Below, piece by piece: positions 13,596 through 22,100 of a stretch of 37,824 bases of DNA; position 1 is the first letter of the stretch; every line of letters starts with the position of its first letter. The stretch covers positions 1 through 37,824 of the forward strand of contig CAZWBJ010000010.1 of NCBI GenBank assembly GCA_964632175.1. The letters are read 5' to 3'. The DNA comes from JAWBSP01 sp964632175. GTDB taxonomy: Archaea; Hadarchaeota; Hadarchaeia; Hadarchaeales; JAWBSP01. Below the pieces are notes generated by a model that was not told where the DNA came from, ran no database searches, and saw only the letters and a program-made list of their open reading frames with translations. A program made the translations under genes and the position numbers.

Positions 13596-14926
13596 CTTCC
13601 CTGCACCTGCTTGACGGCCTCTTCCAGAAGGTCCAGCCCGAGTTGCAGCTCGTCCTCCCCTATGATCAGGGGCGGGGCAATCCTGATGGTGGAGTTCCCC
13701 CCCCGGAAGACGAGCACTCCCCTCCTGATTCCCTCCCTCACCACCGAATCCCTCTCCTCCGGCGCCGGTTTCTTGCTTCTTTTGTCTTTGACGAACTCCA
13801 CCGCGAGCAGGAGACCTTTCCCCCTCACGTCTCCTACAATGCCGTATTTTTCCTTCCATTCCTCTAACCTTCTGAGCGTCTTCGCTCCAAGCTTGGATGC
13901 CCTCTCCACCAGGTTTTCCCTCTCGAGTATCCTTATCCCCGCAAGGGCGGCAGCACAGGCAAGAGCGTTTCCCCCAAAGGTGTTTGCATGCGCCCCCTTT
14001 TCCCAGTTCATCACCTCCTTCCTTCCCACAACTGCACCGATGGGCACCATCCCCCCGCTGAGAGCCTTGGCCATACAAATCAGGTCGGGTGTGACTCCCC
14101 AGTGCTCGATGGCAAACATCTTCCCCGTTCTGCCCAGTCCGGTCTGCACCTCGTCAGATATGAAGACCCATCCGTGCTCCTTGCAGATCTCGGCTATCAT
14201 GGGAAAGAATTCCGGCGGGGGGACGATGTAGCCCGAGGTTCCCTGGATGGGTTCGGTGATCACGGCCCCGACTTCGCTTGGGGGGAGGATGGTCCGAAGG
14301 GATCTGCGGAGGTATTCCACGCAAAGGAAGTCGCATCCGGGATAAGTTTTCCCGAACGGGCACCGGTAGCAGTAGGCGAAAGGCATGAAGTGCACACCGG
14401 GAACCAGGGGGAAGAACCTCTCCCTGTGTACAGAGTTGCTCCCCGTCAGGCTCAGGGCTCCCATGGTTCTGCCGTGGAAGGCGCCTGTGAAGGAGATGAT
14501 GCCGGGTCTCTTGGTGTGCCACCTCGCGCACTTGAAGGCCGTCTCGACGCTCTCCGCCCCGCTGTTGCAGAAGAAGACGAACTTTCTGAACCTCCCTGGC
14601 GTGAGGCTGGCGAGTTTTTCCGCGAGCTCAACCTGCAGGGGATGGTAGTAGTCGGTCCCGGGCACATGCCCCAGCTTTTCGCTCTGTTCCTTCACGGCTT
14701 TCACGATCTCTGGGTGGCAGTAGCCGTAGTTCAGCACGAACATTCCAGCTGAGAGGTCTAGAAAGGTGTTGCCGTCTACATCGGTGAGATAGCAGCCGCT
14801 TCCCCTCTCCCAGACGAGCGGGTCCTCCCTAGTGCAGGAGGGCGAGATGACTTTCCTGTCTCTGGCTATGATTTTCTTGGCGTTCGGTCCGGGTATCTCC
14901 GTAACGATTCTCGGTCCCTTTCGCAT
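13589..14926 (-). CDS. Class III PLP aminotransferase/racemase family protein
   Basis: A 445-residue PLP enzyme of the acetylornithine/4-aminobutyrate aminotransferase fold. The N-terminus (GPRIVTEIPGPNAKK) is typical of archaeal members that include ornithine aminotransferases and amino-acid racemases. It shows FFCNSGAESVE, AFHGRTMGALS, the ISDEVQTGLGRTG cofactor aspartate and the Schiff-base lysine in MAKALSGG. It is first in the lysine operon, overlapping lysA. The substrate could be a lysine-pathway intermediate, with aminotransferase or racemase/epimerase activity, but sequence alone does not decide. A TATA-like TTTATT lies about 21-27 bases upstream of the ATG. Confidence 0.85.
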   Translation of the reverse strand: MRKGPRIVTEIPGPNAKKIIARDRKVISPSCTREDPLVWERGSGCYLTDVDGNTFLDLSAGMFVLNYGYCHPEIVKAVKEQSEKLGHVPGTDYYHPLQVELAEKLASLTPGRFRKFVFFCNSGAESVETAFKCARWHTKRPGIISFTGAFHGRTMGALSLTGSNSVHRERFFPLVPGVHFMPFAYCYRCPFGKTYPGCDFLCVEYLRRSLRTILPPSEVGAVITEPIQGTSGYIVPPPEFFPMIAEICKEHGWVFISDEVQTGLGRTGKMFAIEHWGVTPDLICMAKALSGGMVPIGAVVGRKEVMNWEKGAHANTFGGNALACAAALAGIRILERENLVERASKLGAKTLRRLEEWKEKYGIVGDVRGKGLLLAVEFVKDKRSKKPAPEERDSVVREGIRRGVLVFRGGNSTIRIAPPLIIGEDELQLGLDLLEEAVKQVQGRC

Positions 14927-14964
14927 ATGATTTTAATTTACCAGCAAATAAAAGAAACTATTTG

Positions 14965-16176
14965 TTACGCACCGAACTTCTTCGTCTTCCCCATAAGGTT
15001 GGCGAGGATGGGCACGAGCTCCCTCCCCCTCAGGTATCCCAGACCTCCGTGTGCACAGGATCTCTCGCCGAAGGACTTCACCTCATCCCTTCTCACACCG
15101 GGTCCAGCGAGGGCGATTGGAACGGGATCCCCAGCATGCTCTTTAAACTCCACAGGGGTGGTGTGGTCGGCGGTCAGGAGGAGAAAGTCGGCCTTTCCCC
15201 ACAGCCGCTCCAGGTAGGAGTCAACGGTCTGTATGAACTCCACCTTTTCCTCCACTTTTCCATCGTGGCTCAATTCATCGAACGCCTTGATGTGGAGGAG
15301 TACCAAGTCGTTCCTTTCTAGAGCTTTCAGGGTGGCCTCGATCTTGCCCTTGAGGTTAGTCTGGGTGTTTCCTGTGGCACCCTCCACCTCCGCCACCTCC
15401 AATCCCGCGAGCCTGCAAACTCCTTTCACGAGGGCGGCGGCGGCCACGCAGGCGGCTTTCATCCCCGTTCTCTTCTCGAAGGGCTCAAGATGCGGAACCA
15501 CTCCTGCCCCCCTCACCAGCACCATGTTGGCGGGTGGAAGGTTTTCCTTTTCCCTCTGCCGGTTCAAGGGATGGTTGCGAAGAGCTTGGTACACCTTTCT
15601 GGTGAAGAGGTTGAGGATTCGGGAGGTCCTTCTCGCCGCAGCAGTATTGTCGAGGGCCCTTGCCTCCAGCACCTTTTTTCCCACCTCATGCGGATCCGTG
15701 TCGCTCACGGCCGCCGAGAGCCCCCTTCCCTTGAGGACTAGCACCGCTCGGTGACCCACGGTGTTTTTGAACTGGAATTTGACGGGGAGCTCGATCTTTC
15801 GAACGGCTTCCTCCAGCTCTGGTGGTCCTTGGATTCTTCCTGCTCTCCTGTCCGTCACCACGAGGTTACCGTCGACGCTCGCGTAGTTCGCCCTGAAAGC
15901 AACGTCCCCCGGTTTTAGTTCCAGACCAGCACCGGCCGCCTCAAAGGGCCCTCTTCCCGTGTAAACTTGGTAGGGATCGTAGCCGAGAAGGGCGAGGTGA
16001 GCCGTGTCGCTCCCCGGCGGAATTCCGGGCCCGATGGTGTACATCATCCCGCATATCCCCTCCTCTGCTATCCTGTCCATGTTAGGTTTCTTGGCAGCCT
16101 CCAGTGGGGTCCTACCGCCCAATGATTTCACCGGTCTATCAGCCATGCCGTCGCAGATGATAAGGACGGCCTTCAT
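14965..16176 (-). CDS. apgM: 2,3-bisphosphoglycerate-independent phosphoglycerate mutase, archaeal type
   Basis: A 403-residue alkaline-phosphatase-superfamily mutase interconverting 3- and 2-phosphoglycerate in glycolysis/gluconeogenesis. It shows the N-terminal metal site LIICDGMADRP, the nucleophile region GIPPGSDTAHLALLGYDP, and late metal ligands in HIKAFDELSHDG and TADHTTP. The spacing and lack of a BPG-dependent RHG motif identify the archaeal ApgM family. A TATA-like TTTTAAA lies 24-31 bases before the ATG, and a GGAG is also present. It ends 38 bases before the lysine operon and is probably transcribed separately. Confidence 0.96.
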   Translation of the reverse strand: MKAVLIICDGMADRPVKSLGGRTPLEAAKKPNMDRIAEEGICGMMYTIGPGIPPGSDTAHLALLGYDPYQVYTGRGPFEAAGAGLELKPGDVAFRANYASVDGNLVVTDRRAGRIQGPPELEEAVRKIELPVKFQFKNTVGHRAVLVLKGRGLSAAVSDTDPHEVGKKVLEARALDNTAAARRTSRILNLFTRKVYQALRNHPLNRQREKENLPPANMVLVRGAGVVPHLEPFEKRTGMKAACVAAAALVKGVCRLAGLEVAEVEGATGNTQTNLKGKIEATLKALERNDLVLLHIKAFDELSHDGKVEEKVEFIQTVDSYLERLWGKADFLLLTADHTTPVEFKEHAGDPVPIALAGPGVRRDEVKSFGERSCAHGGLGYLRGRELVPILANLMGKTKKFGA

Positions 16177-16242
16177 CGCTCACTCCCTTTGAGCACCACT
16201 TTAAAACACCAACAACCAAAAGCCGGGGCGCGAAAATTAATA

Positions 16243-16317
16243 GGGCCCGTCGTCCAGCCAGGACAGGACGTCTGGCTTCGGACCAGAAGGTCGTGGGTTC
16301 GAATCCCACCGGGCCCG
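16243..16317 (+). tRNA. tRNA-Arg (TCG)
   Basis: A 75-nt cloverleaf has acceptor GGGCCCG/CGGGCCC, D-arm GTCC/GGAC, anticodon stem TCTGG/CCAGA with loop CTTCGGA (anticodon TCG), and T-arm GTGGG TTCGAAT CCCAC. The discriminator is G and no CCA is encoded. It reads CGA-family arginine codons. Confidence 0.95.
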
Positions 16318-16320
16318 CTA

Positions 16321-16845
16321 TTAGCCCTCCTCGAAAGCCTGTTTAAACCTCTGATAGGCCTCCTTGCCGTAAAGACAGATGGTGACTTTTTCGACAAATT
16401 TCCTCTTTTTCGAGAATTCCTCCAGCTGCTTTCTCATAACTCGCGCGCAAATCTCCATGGGATATCCATACACCCCTGTGGAAATGGCGGGCATGGCGAG
16501 GCTCTTGAGCTTCAGTCGGTCGGCAGCCTCCAGGGAGTTGCGTATGGCCTCTGCCAGCTTCTCCTCCCCTTCCTCCCCATACACGGGCCCCACCGCATGA
16601 ATCACGAACTTGGCCTTGAGCTTCCCCGCCCCAGTCACCGCCACTTCTCCTGTCCTTAGCGGCCCGTGCTTCCTGATGTATTCGTCACTCTCCTCTTGGA
16701 TCTCTATTCCTCCCCTCCTCACGATGGCAGCGGCCACCCCTCCACCGTGTTTCAAAAAGCGATTTGCCGCGTTCACTATCGCATCGCTTTCAAGAAGCGT
16801 AATGTCCCCCTCGACTATCTCCACTTTCAGGCTTCCCAGCTCCAT
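16321..16845 (-). CDS. Macrodomain protein (ADP-ribose binding)
   Basis: A 174-residue stand-alone macrodomain. Family motifs are GDIT at the N-terminus, the NAAN substrate loop followed by GGGVAAAI, and the late AISTGVYGYP phosphate loop. Such proteins bind ADP-ribose and often hydrolyse O-acetyl-ADP-ribose or remove ADP-ribose from proteins or nucleic acids. The retained N and GGG residues suggest hydrolase capacity. It sits on the opposite strand between two tRNA-Arg genes and is probably monocistronic. Confidence 0.93.
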   Translation of the reverse strand: MELGSLKVEIVEGDITLLESDAIVNAANRFLKHGGGVAAAIVRRGGIEIQEESDEYIRKHGPLRTGEVAVTGAGKLKAKFVIHAVGPVYGEEGEEKLAEAIRNSLEAADRLKLKSLAMPAISTGVYGYPMEICARVMRKQLEEFSKKRKFVEKVTICLYGKEAYQRFKQAFEEG

Positions 16846-16873
16846 TTCAATCTTTAGTGAGATGTTTTTAGGG

Positions 16874-16947
16874 GGGCCGGTGGTCTAGCCAGGAAAGGAC
16901 GGAGGCCTCCGGAGCCTCTGGCACGGGTTCGAATCCCGTCCGGCCCG
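16874..16947 (+). tRNA. tRNA-Arg (CCG)
   Basis: A 74-nt cloverleaf has acceptor GGGCCGG/CCGGCCC, D-arm GTCT/GGAC, anticodon stem GAGGC/GCCTC with loop CTCCGGA (anticodon CCG), T-arm ACGGG TTCGAAT CCCGT and discriminator G. Its D-arm closely resembles that of the tRNA-Arg(TCG) upstream, suggesting a shared origin. Confidence 0.95.
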
Positions 16948-16950
16948 CTT

Positions 16951-16964
16951 CATGTCGCGACATG
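16951..16964. repeat. Perfect 14-bp palindrome CATGTCGCGACATG
   Basis: A perfect inverted repeat begins four bases after the tRNA-Arg(CCG) 3' end and contains the start codon of the small frame at 16952. It could be an operator or a short transcript-end hairpin. Confidence 0.7.
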
Positions 16965-17119
16965 TCTTCTGTGTCGTCCTGATAACGAACGACAGGCACT
17001 TCGATAGAATCAAGAAGGAGTGCCTGAAGAAGTCTGGAACGTCGACGGGGCTATTAGGAGGTTGCTTTGAGGTTGGGAAGTGGCTGGATCCTTTGGGTTC
17101 GAATCGCCCGATAATTTAG
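16952..17119 (+). CDS. Possible 55-aa protein, PIN-like C-terminal fragment
   Basis: A 55-codon frame opens at the ATG inside the palindrome. It contains VFCVVLITNDRHFDRIKK, which resembles the C-terminal TxDxxF region of PIN-domain (VapC-type) nucleases; the rest is basic and unrecognised. If the resemblance is real it would be a remnant lacking the N-terminal catalytic acids. The frame also covers a tRNA T-arm-like stretch near 17095, which is odd for a functional gene. Chance is a serious alternative. Confidence 0.25.
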   Translation: MSRHVFCVVLITNDRHFDRIKKECLKKSGTSTGLLGGCFEVGKWLDPLGSNRPII

Positions 17120-17130
17120 CTGGGGAATAG

Positions 17131-17778
17131 GTGGGGATGAAGTACTCCCAGCTTTTACAAGCTTTGGCAGTGATGCTGGCCATCTTAGGCGTGGGATGCC
17201 TTCACTGGTACTGGAGCACGCGCGTGCCCGCTTACTACACCTACAAGGTTGAGGCCTTCCTCACCTACATCAGTTCACCGGACAACGTGCCGCTTGAGAA
17301 GGTCTGGGTCAGGTTCCCTGTGCCCACGGTGGATGGGGAGTGGCGGGGGTCGCGGACGGGGAAGTGGAGTCTTTACTGGCTGGACGAGAACGGGTTGCAT
17401 CTCCAAGCTTCCCAGGAAGGTGGCGAGAAGGAGCTGAGGCCCCCTCGTACGTCCGCAGAGATAAGAGGGGGCGCGGACCTTGACTCTGAGTATGCCCCCA
17501 AGGCTCTCTTCGTCGTCGATTATCTCTACCCCGGGGAGGTGCTGAAGGGGGTGATCTGGACGGAAAGGGTCGAGTCCAAAAATGCCACTCTGGCGGAAGG
17601 GGGGCGGGCGGAGGCACTGGCCGTCCTAAGCCTGGAGAACGGTGAGATCCCTTCCGGGAGAGTCTCGGTCTCGGTCACCCTCTGGGGATGGAGGAAGGAG
17701 AACCTGCGGTTGCTTGAAAACTTCTATGGAGAAGCGGAGAACGTTGAGGAGATCTGGTTAGAGAGGGTTGGGCCCTAG
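17131..17778 (+). CDS. Hypothetical membrane-anchored extracytoplasmic protein
   Basis: A protein of about 215 residues with an N-terminal hydrophobic helix (about 8-24; LLQALAVMLAILGVGCL) followed by an extracytoplasmic region of beta-rich, charged sequence with a predicted glycosylation site (NAT). The cysteine after the helix (GVGC) could be a lipobox-like end, so a membrane-tethered protein is plausible. GTG at 17131 (GGGGA 4 bases upstream) or ATG at 17137 could be the start. I do not recognise the family. The nearest downstream genes encode small wHTH and HepT-like proteins. Confidence 0.7.
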   Translation: MGMKYSQLLQALAVMLAILGVGCLHWYWSTRVPAYYTYKVEAFLTYISSPDNVPLEKVWVRFPVPTVDGEWRGSRTGKWSLYWLDENGLHLQASQEGGEKELRPPRTSAEIRGGADLDSEYAPKALFVVDYLYPGEVLKGVIWTERVESKNATLAEGGRAEALAVLSLENGEIPSGRVSVSVTLWGWRKENLRLLENFYGEAENVEEIWLERVGP

Positions 17779-17790
17779 CTCGTGTAGCAA

Positions 17791-17797
17791 TTTATAG
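17791..17797 (+). promoter_or_regulatory. TATA-like box for the wHTH/HepT-like pair
   Basis: TTTATAG lies 19-25 bases before the ATG at 17816, consistent with a leaderless transcript. Confidence 0.5.
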
Positions 17798-17815
17798 CGA
17801 GCCGCCCTCTTACAG

Positions 17816-18061
17816 ATGCCGAGGGTTTCGGAGAAGGAGATAAGGGAGTACTTGGAGCAGAAGGGCGGGTCGGCAACGGTGGAAGAGATGAGGGCCGACG
17901 GCTTGGGAGATATCGGAAAGGGATGGGACACCATCAGGGTGCTGAGAAGGATGCTTGAGAAGGGGGAGGTGGAGAGGGAGATAAGGCACACCCCGGAGCG
18001 TCAGACCGTCATTCTTTGGTCCTTGAAGAAGAGGGAAGCAGCGCCACCCAAAAAGCGCTGA
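17816..18061 (+). CDS. Small winged-helix-like protein, 81 aa
   Basis: An 81-residue protein patterned as a winged helix: SEKEIREYLEQKGGSATVEEM (helix 1 to start of helix 2), a second helical region, RVLRRMLEKGEVEREIRH (recognition helix into the wing) and a closing strand (QTVILWSL), ending in a basic tail. Such small proteins commonly bind DNA. Its TGA overlaps the ATG of the next gene by one base (TGATG), so the two are coupled. The specific family is not recognised. Confidence 0.65.
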   Translation: MPRVSEKEIREYLEQKGGSATVEEMRADGLGDIGKGWDTIRVLRRMLEKGEVEREIRHTPERQTVILWSLKKREAAPPKKR

Positions 18062-18480
18062 TGAGGGAGTACCATGATTTCCGCGACTCCCTGAAGAAGC
18101 TGGAGCTCATCCACACCTTGGGTCCCCAGAACCTGGCAAAGTTCAGATTTCTGGTGGATACTGGGGAGCAGAGCGTTGGAGAAGCGGTGAGGGCCCTCCT
18201 GCGCATGGGCAGACTCATTCTCGGTGAAGGGGCACCAGAGGAAGATGTTGAGGTGGTGAAGATGCTGGGAAAGGGGGGGATCCTCTCACCTGGCAGGGTG
18301 AGGAAAATGGAGAGGCTCCTCTCTTTCCGCCGGGCACTGCTTGAGGCAAAGGCGGCCGATGGGGAGGAAGCTATCTCCGCTAGGGAGGTCTACGCGGCTT
18401 TCGAGAGGCTGAGAAAGGATTTGACGGAACTGGGGGAGACGCTCAGCAAGTATCTGCCGTTCGAGATGAGGGAAGGTTAG
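18061..18480 (+). CDS. HepT-like helical protein lacking the RX4HXY motif
   Basis: A 139-residue, almost entirely helical protein. Its layout resembles HepT/DUF86: an N-terminal helix, a central segment (FLVDTGEQSVGEAVRALLRMGRLI in two helices), a glycine turn (GKGGILSPGR), then the helix that in HepT bears RX4HXY. Here the equivalent stretch (FRRALLEAKAAD) has no His or Tyr, so HepT-type RNase or AMPylation-target function would be lost. It is coupled to the small wHTH gene rather than to a MNT nucleotidyltransferase. The family resemblance is moderate and based on pattern only. It converges with the next gene with a 4-base overlap. Confidence 0.5.
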   Translation: MREYHDFRDSLKKLELIHTLGPQNLAKFRFLVDTGEQSVGEAVRALLRMGRLILGEGAPEEDVEVVKMLGKGGILSPGRVRKMERLLSFRRALLEAKAADGEEAISAREVYAAFERLRKDLTELGETLSKYLPFEMREG

Positions 18481-18905
18481 CCTATGTAGCTCAGCTTCTC
18501 CTTCTCTCCCCCTTTCGGCTGCTGGGGCGGTGGGGAGAAGGTGGGCAGGGGGATGGGAGGGGGAGCGCCCACCGTTTTGGAGAGGATCACCGCCTCAACC
18601 AGCGAGATGTTGGTTATAGTCTGGAGAAGGCCGGCGGGCGGGGGAAGACGCTTTTTGTAGTCCTCTTGGATCTTCTCTAGCTCTTCCTTCCCCCCGGAAA
18701 CGGTGGCCCTTCCCTTCAGGTTTATCTGAGCCACGGAGGGGTTGTAGCTGATGGAGGCCACGAAGGGCAGCACGAGCTTGCCCTCCGCCTCCTCCATTCC
18801 AACGATACTGACGTTTGCCGAGACTTGTACATTTTGGGGGAGGGGCCTGTTCGCCTCCCACAGCTTCTCCGCCGAGACATAGTAAATTTGTACGTTTATC
18901 TCCAT
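18477..18905 (-). CDS. Conserved archaeal protein, possibly SecB-like
   Basis: A 142-residue protein beginning MEINVQIYYVSAEKLWEAN. Alternating strands (NVQVSANVSIVGMEEAEGKL, then PFVASISYNPSVAQINLKG), a charged helix (EELEKIQEDYKKRL) and a C-terminal helix ending in PPPIPLPTF resemble the archaeal family with a SecB-like export-chaperone fold. I recognise this as a pattern, not firmly. The start is ATG at 18905; a longer frame runs into tRNA-Trp. It converges with the HepT-like gene (4-base overlap). Confidence 0.6.
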   Translation of the reverse strand: MEINVQIYYVSAEKLWEANRPLPQNVQVSANVSIVGMEEAEGKLVLPFVASISYNPSVAQINLKGRATVSGGKEELEKIQEDYKKRLPPPAGLLQTITNISLVEAVILSKTVGAPPPIPLPTFSPPPQQPKGGEKEKLSYIG

Positions 18906-18952
18906 CCACAACCTGGTTTTCAGGCTAAAAGTCTTCCCGTCCAGAAATCGAT

Positions 18953-19074
18953 GGGGCCGTGGTGTAGCATGGTCTAGCACGGCGGGCTCCAGCGCGTGGG
19001 TTTCGGGCTGACTTGATGATGACCCGTTGGAGCGAAGAGACCCGCAAACCCGGGTTCAAATCCTGGCGGCCCCA
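18953..19074 (+). tRNA. tRNA-Trp (CCA) with intron
   Basis: A 122-nt gene gives a 75-nt mature tRNA: acceptor GGGGCCG/CGGCCCC, anticodon stem GCGGG/CCCGC with loop CTCCAGA (anticodon CCA), T-arm CCGGG TTCAAAT CCTGG, discriminator A. A 47-nt intron follows position 37 (18993-19039). The exon-intron junctions can form the bulge-helix-bulge that archaeal splicing endonuclease cuts. Confidence 0.95.
18993..19039 (+). ncRNA. Box C/D-type guide RNA inside the tRNA-Trp intron
   Basis: The intron contains box D' CTGA (19008-19011) and box C ATGATGA (19016-19022). Downstream, TTGGAGC is complementary to the anticodon-loop region of the same tRNA (GCTCCAG, with one G-U). Introns of archaeal tRNA-Trp are known to guide 2'-O-methylation at C34 and U39. 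The second D box is degenerate or not obvious here, so the target position is not confirmed. Fibrillarin and NOP5, which would act with it, are encoded at 35337-37080. Confidence 0.65.
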
Positions 19075-19135
19075 CCTTTTTCCCCCTTTTATTCAGCCTT
19101 CCCACAATTTTCTGTCAGGGAGGTGAAGGGGGGCG

Positions 19136-22100
19136 GTGAAGGGAGAAAGTGCCCGGAGGAAGGCGGGATTTCTCTTCCTAGTCGCTTTACTCATCCCCCA
19201 TGTTCTCCTTCTTTGTACTCCCGGGCCAGCCTACGCCTGGACCGCCACAGGTGGCGGGGACCACCTGGGGGAAGATTGGATAATCTCCTCAAACACCACC
19301 ATCGCAGGCAATCACTACAATATCAGATTGTTCCGGATTCCCAGTGGAGTGACAGTTACAGTCCAGGCATACGACGGGACGAACTACGGGTGGGTTGAGA
19401 TTCACGCCGAAAATATCCTCATAGAGGGGATCCTGAGCGCAAAGGGATCAGGGTACCAGGGTGTGACGGGCGAGGTGAATGGCAACGGTCCCGGGGCCGG
19501 TACCCGCGCGGGCGGCTATGGCGGAGGTGGAGGCGGAGGATATTGGCGCGGGGGTAGCGGCGGAGGAGATGGGGGAGGAGGAGGTGGGGGAGGAAGCGGC
19601 GGAGCTGGTGGAGCGGGAGGAGGCGGGGCCGCCGGAGGAAGTGCGATGAGCAGCATCGTGTTTCAAATGGGAAGTAGCGGTGGAGGGGGCTACCTTGCGG
19701 CTCAAAGCGGAAGCGGGGGCGGGATGGTTTCTCTCTATGCTGAAAACGTTGTTATCTCGGGAGTGGTCGATGCCAGTGGAACTGATGCCTCGGAGAAACC
19801 CTCAAGTACAAACGCGCAAGGTGGTGGGGGCTCCGGCGGGTGTGTAAAGATTGTTGCTAGGTTTCTAAGCGTCACCGGGAGCATACTCGCAAACGGGGGG
19901 AAGGGAGCTTCTAACAGGAGCGGGGGATCGGGGTGCTCTGGTGGCGGGGGAGGAAGCGGTGGGCTAATATACGTTGAAGCATCTACAACCGGTGGGGGAA
20001 CCCTTAGAGCGAACGGAGGAAATGGAGGGGAAGCAAACGCCTTATATTCTTCGACTGGCAGTACGGGCGGCGGTGGAGGGGGAGGAGGATGGATTCGCGT
20101 GCTTTCGAGAACCGCCATAACCCCATCATTCTCAGTCGCTGGCGGCGCTGGAGGTCCCTCTAAGCCGGGGTACTACGGGTATCCCGGGCAGAGCGGTGTG
20201 GTGGAAAACATAAGGCTTCCACCCGAGGCACCACAACTGTTAAGCCCACTAAACAACGAAAATGTCATCGACCGGGTCACTTTCAGCTGGAACAACGCCC
20301 TTGGTGCCGACAGCTACCAGCTGATAGTGGACGATGATCCTTTCTTCGAAAGTCCGGAAGTAAACATCTCACTCTCAGGCACATCTTATGTCACCAGTCT
20401 GCCCGCGGAAGCAACCTATTATTGGAAAGTCAAAGCCGTGAATACGGGAGGAGAAAATGTCTCGGAAACCAGGAGGCTGACCTTCCGATACAGACCGGAG
20501 ATAATCGAAATACAGGCGGACAACAGGCTGGTGGACAGAAAAAAAGACACGGATTTTGCCACCACCGCAACAGCCACGAGGATTTCGGTGACCATTCGAG
20601 ACAACGGGGGGGCCCCAACAATAGCCATCAAAAACGTTAGGTTATGGATAAGAGCTTTCGATAACTCTGTGGTGGTGGACAACCAGCAATTCGCCAATTT
20701 TGAGACCGTTGACGAAAACACCAGAAGATTCACTTTTGTGTTCGATCCTCCCGATTCTCTTCCCGTCACGGCTCTCGGTCCCTTCGACGTTCAAGTTTGG
20801 GTATCAGACGTTCACGGCATCACTGCCATGGGGAATTATGAAGGGAGAGGAAAGAGTTTGTTTACCGTGGATGATCTCCAGGTCGGCATAAATCTCGCTG
20901 ACAACACACCAATCTACCAACTCGTTATTTCTGGTAACTCTTTCAGAGTCTACGACAACGCCAGCACCACTCTCGACAACGTGGTGGTAGTGGATAACAA
21001 TGAAGGGTTGATTCAGGCCAGTTTCACGGGTAACTCTTATTATAAGAGTTACGGTTTGGTTTCACCGGTTCGGTTAGGGCGTGGCGACCTCGGCCGGGTT
21101 TACGTTTGGGCTAGGGACAACGTGCTGGACGGCGTTAGCCCCGCGCTCACGTATCAGGTCGAGGGGGACAATGTCAAGTTCCTCAACTTCATCGTCAACC
21201 GGCAGAGCGACCAAACTTCTGTCACCTTCGATGCTACTTGGTCTTCAGACGGGATCGGGGTCTCTTACGGGACACCCTTCCTCCCTGAGAACTCTCAGCT
21301 GATGGGAAATGTATCAAGCGGCAACGGCTCGATAATGATTCCCCATTCTACACGCATAAACTCGGGCAACAAGACCCTGTCGTTGTTTGACAATACGGAT
21401 CGTCCCCTCTGGAATGTTCAGAGCCAGACATTTTACTTTAACATTCTACCCGTTGCACTCGGCTTAAGGGGCGACAACCGTTCACTACCCGCGAGAGTCA
21501 CCCCCCGCCCTGTTTTTGGCTGGGTGTTTCAGGACAATAATCCCAACGATTCGCAACTGGGGGTGAGAATCCAAGTTGGAAGCACCCCCCACAACAACGA
21601 TCTCTGGGACTGGACGGATGCAGGGTTCACCGCACAGGAAGTTACCTACGGTGGTCTGGACCTAGTCAGGGGCCAGACATACTACATTAGGATGATTGTC
21701 CGCGACTCGCAGCTTGAGTGGCAGAATGCCGACAACGCAGAGTGCTGGACGAGATCCTCCTTCACGGTGAATCAACTCCCTGTCACCTCTGATCTTCTGG
21801 TGGAGGATGAGGTCAACCCCAGGATAGACACCCTCTTCCCGACCTTTTCCTGGACCTATTCAGATCCCGACGGTGACGGGCAGTCGCACTACCAGGTATG
21901 GGTCGGAAGCTCCCCGGGTTCCAACGACATGTGGGACTCAGGGGAGGTGATTTCTTCTGCCGGCTCGGCGAAGTACAGCGGAGCGCCGCTCTCATGGGGC
22001 AGGACTTACCACGTTCAGGTGAGGACCAAGGATGGTCTCGAGTGGTCGGAGTGGGCGAAAGGGACCTTCACCTTAATCGATAACAATCCTCCCACTCAGA

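Noticed and set aside
12300..14078. 592-codon frame that could be read as an N-terminally extended lysA
   Set aside because: The first 161 codons lie inside the aminotransferase gene on another frame; true LysA sequence begins at the GTG at 13595.
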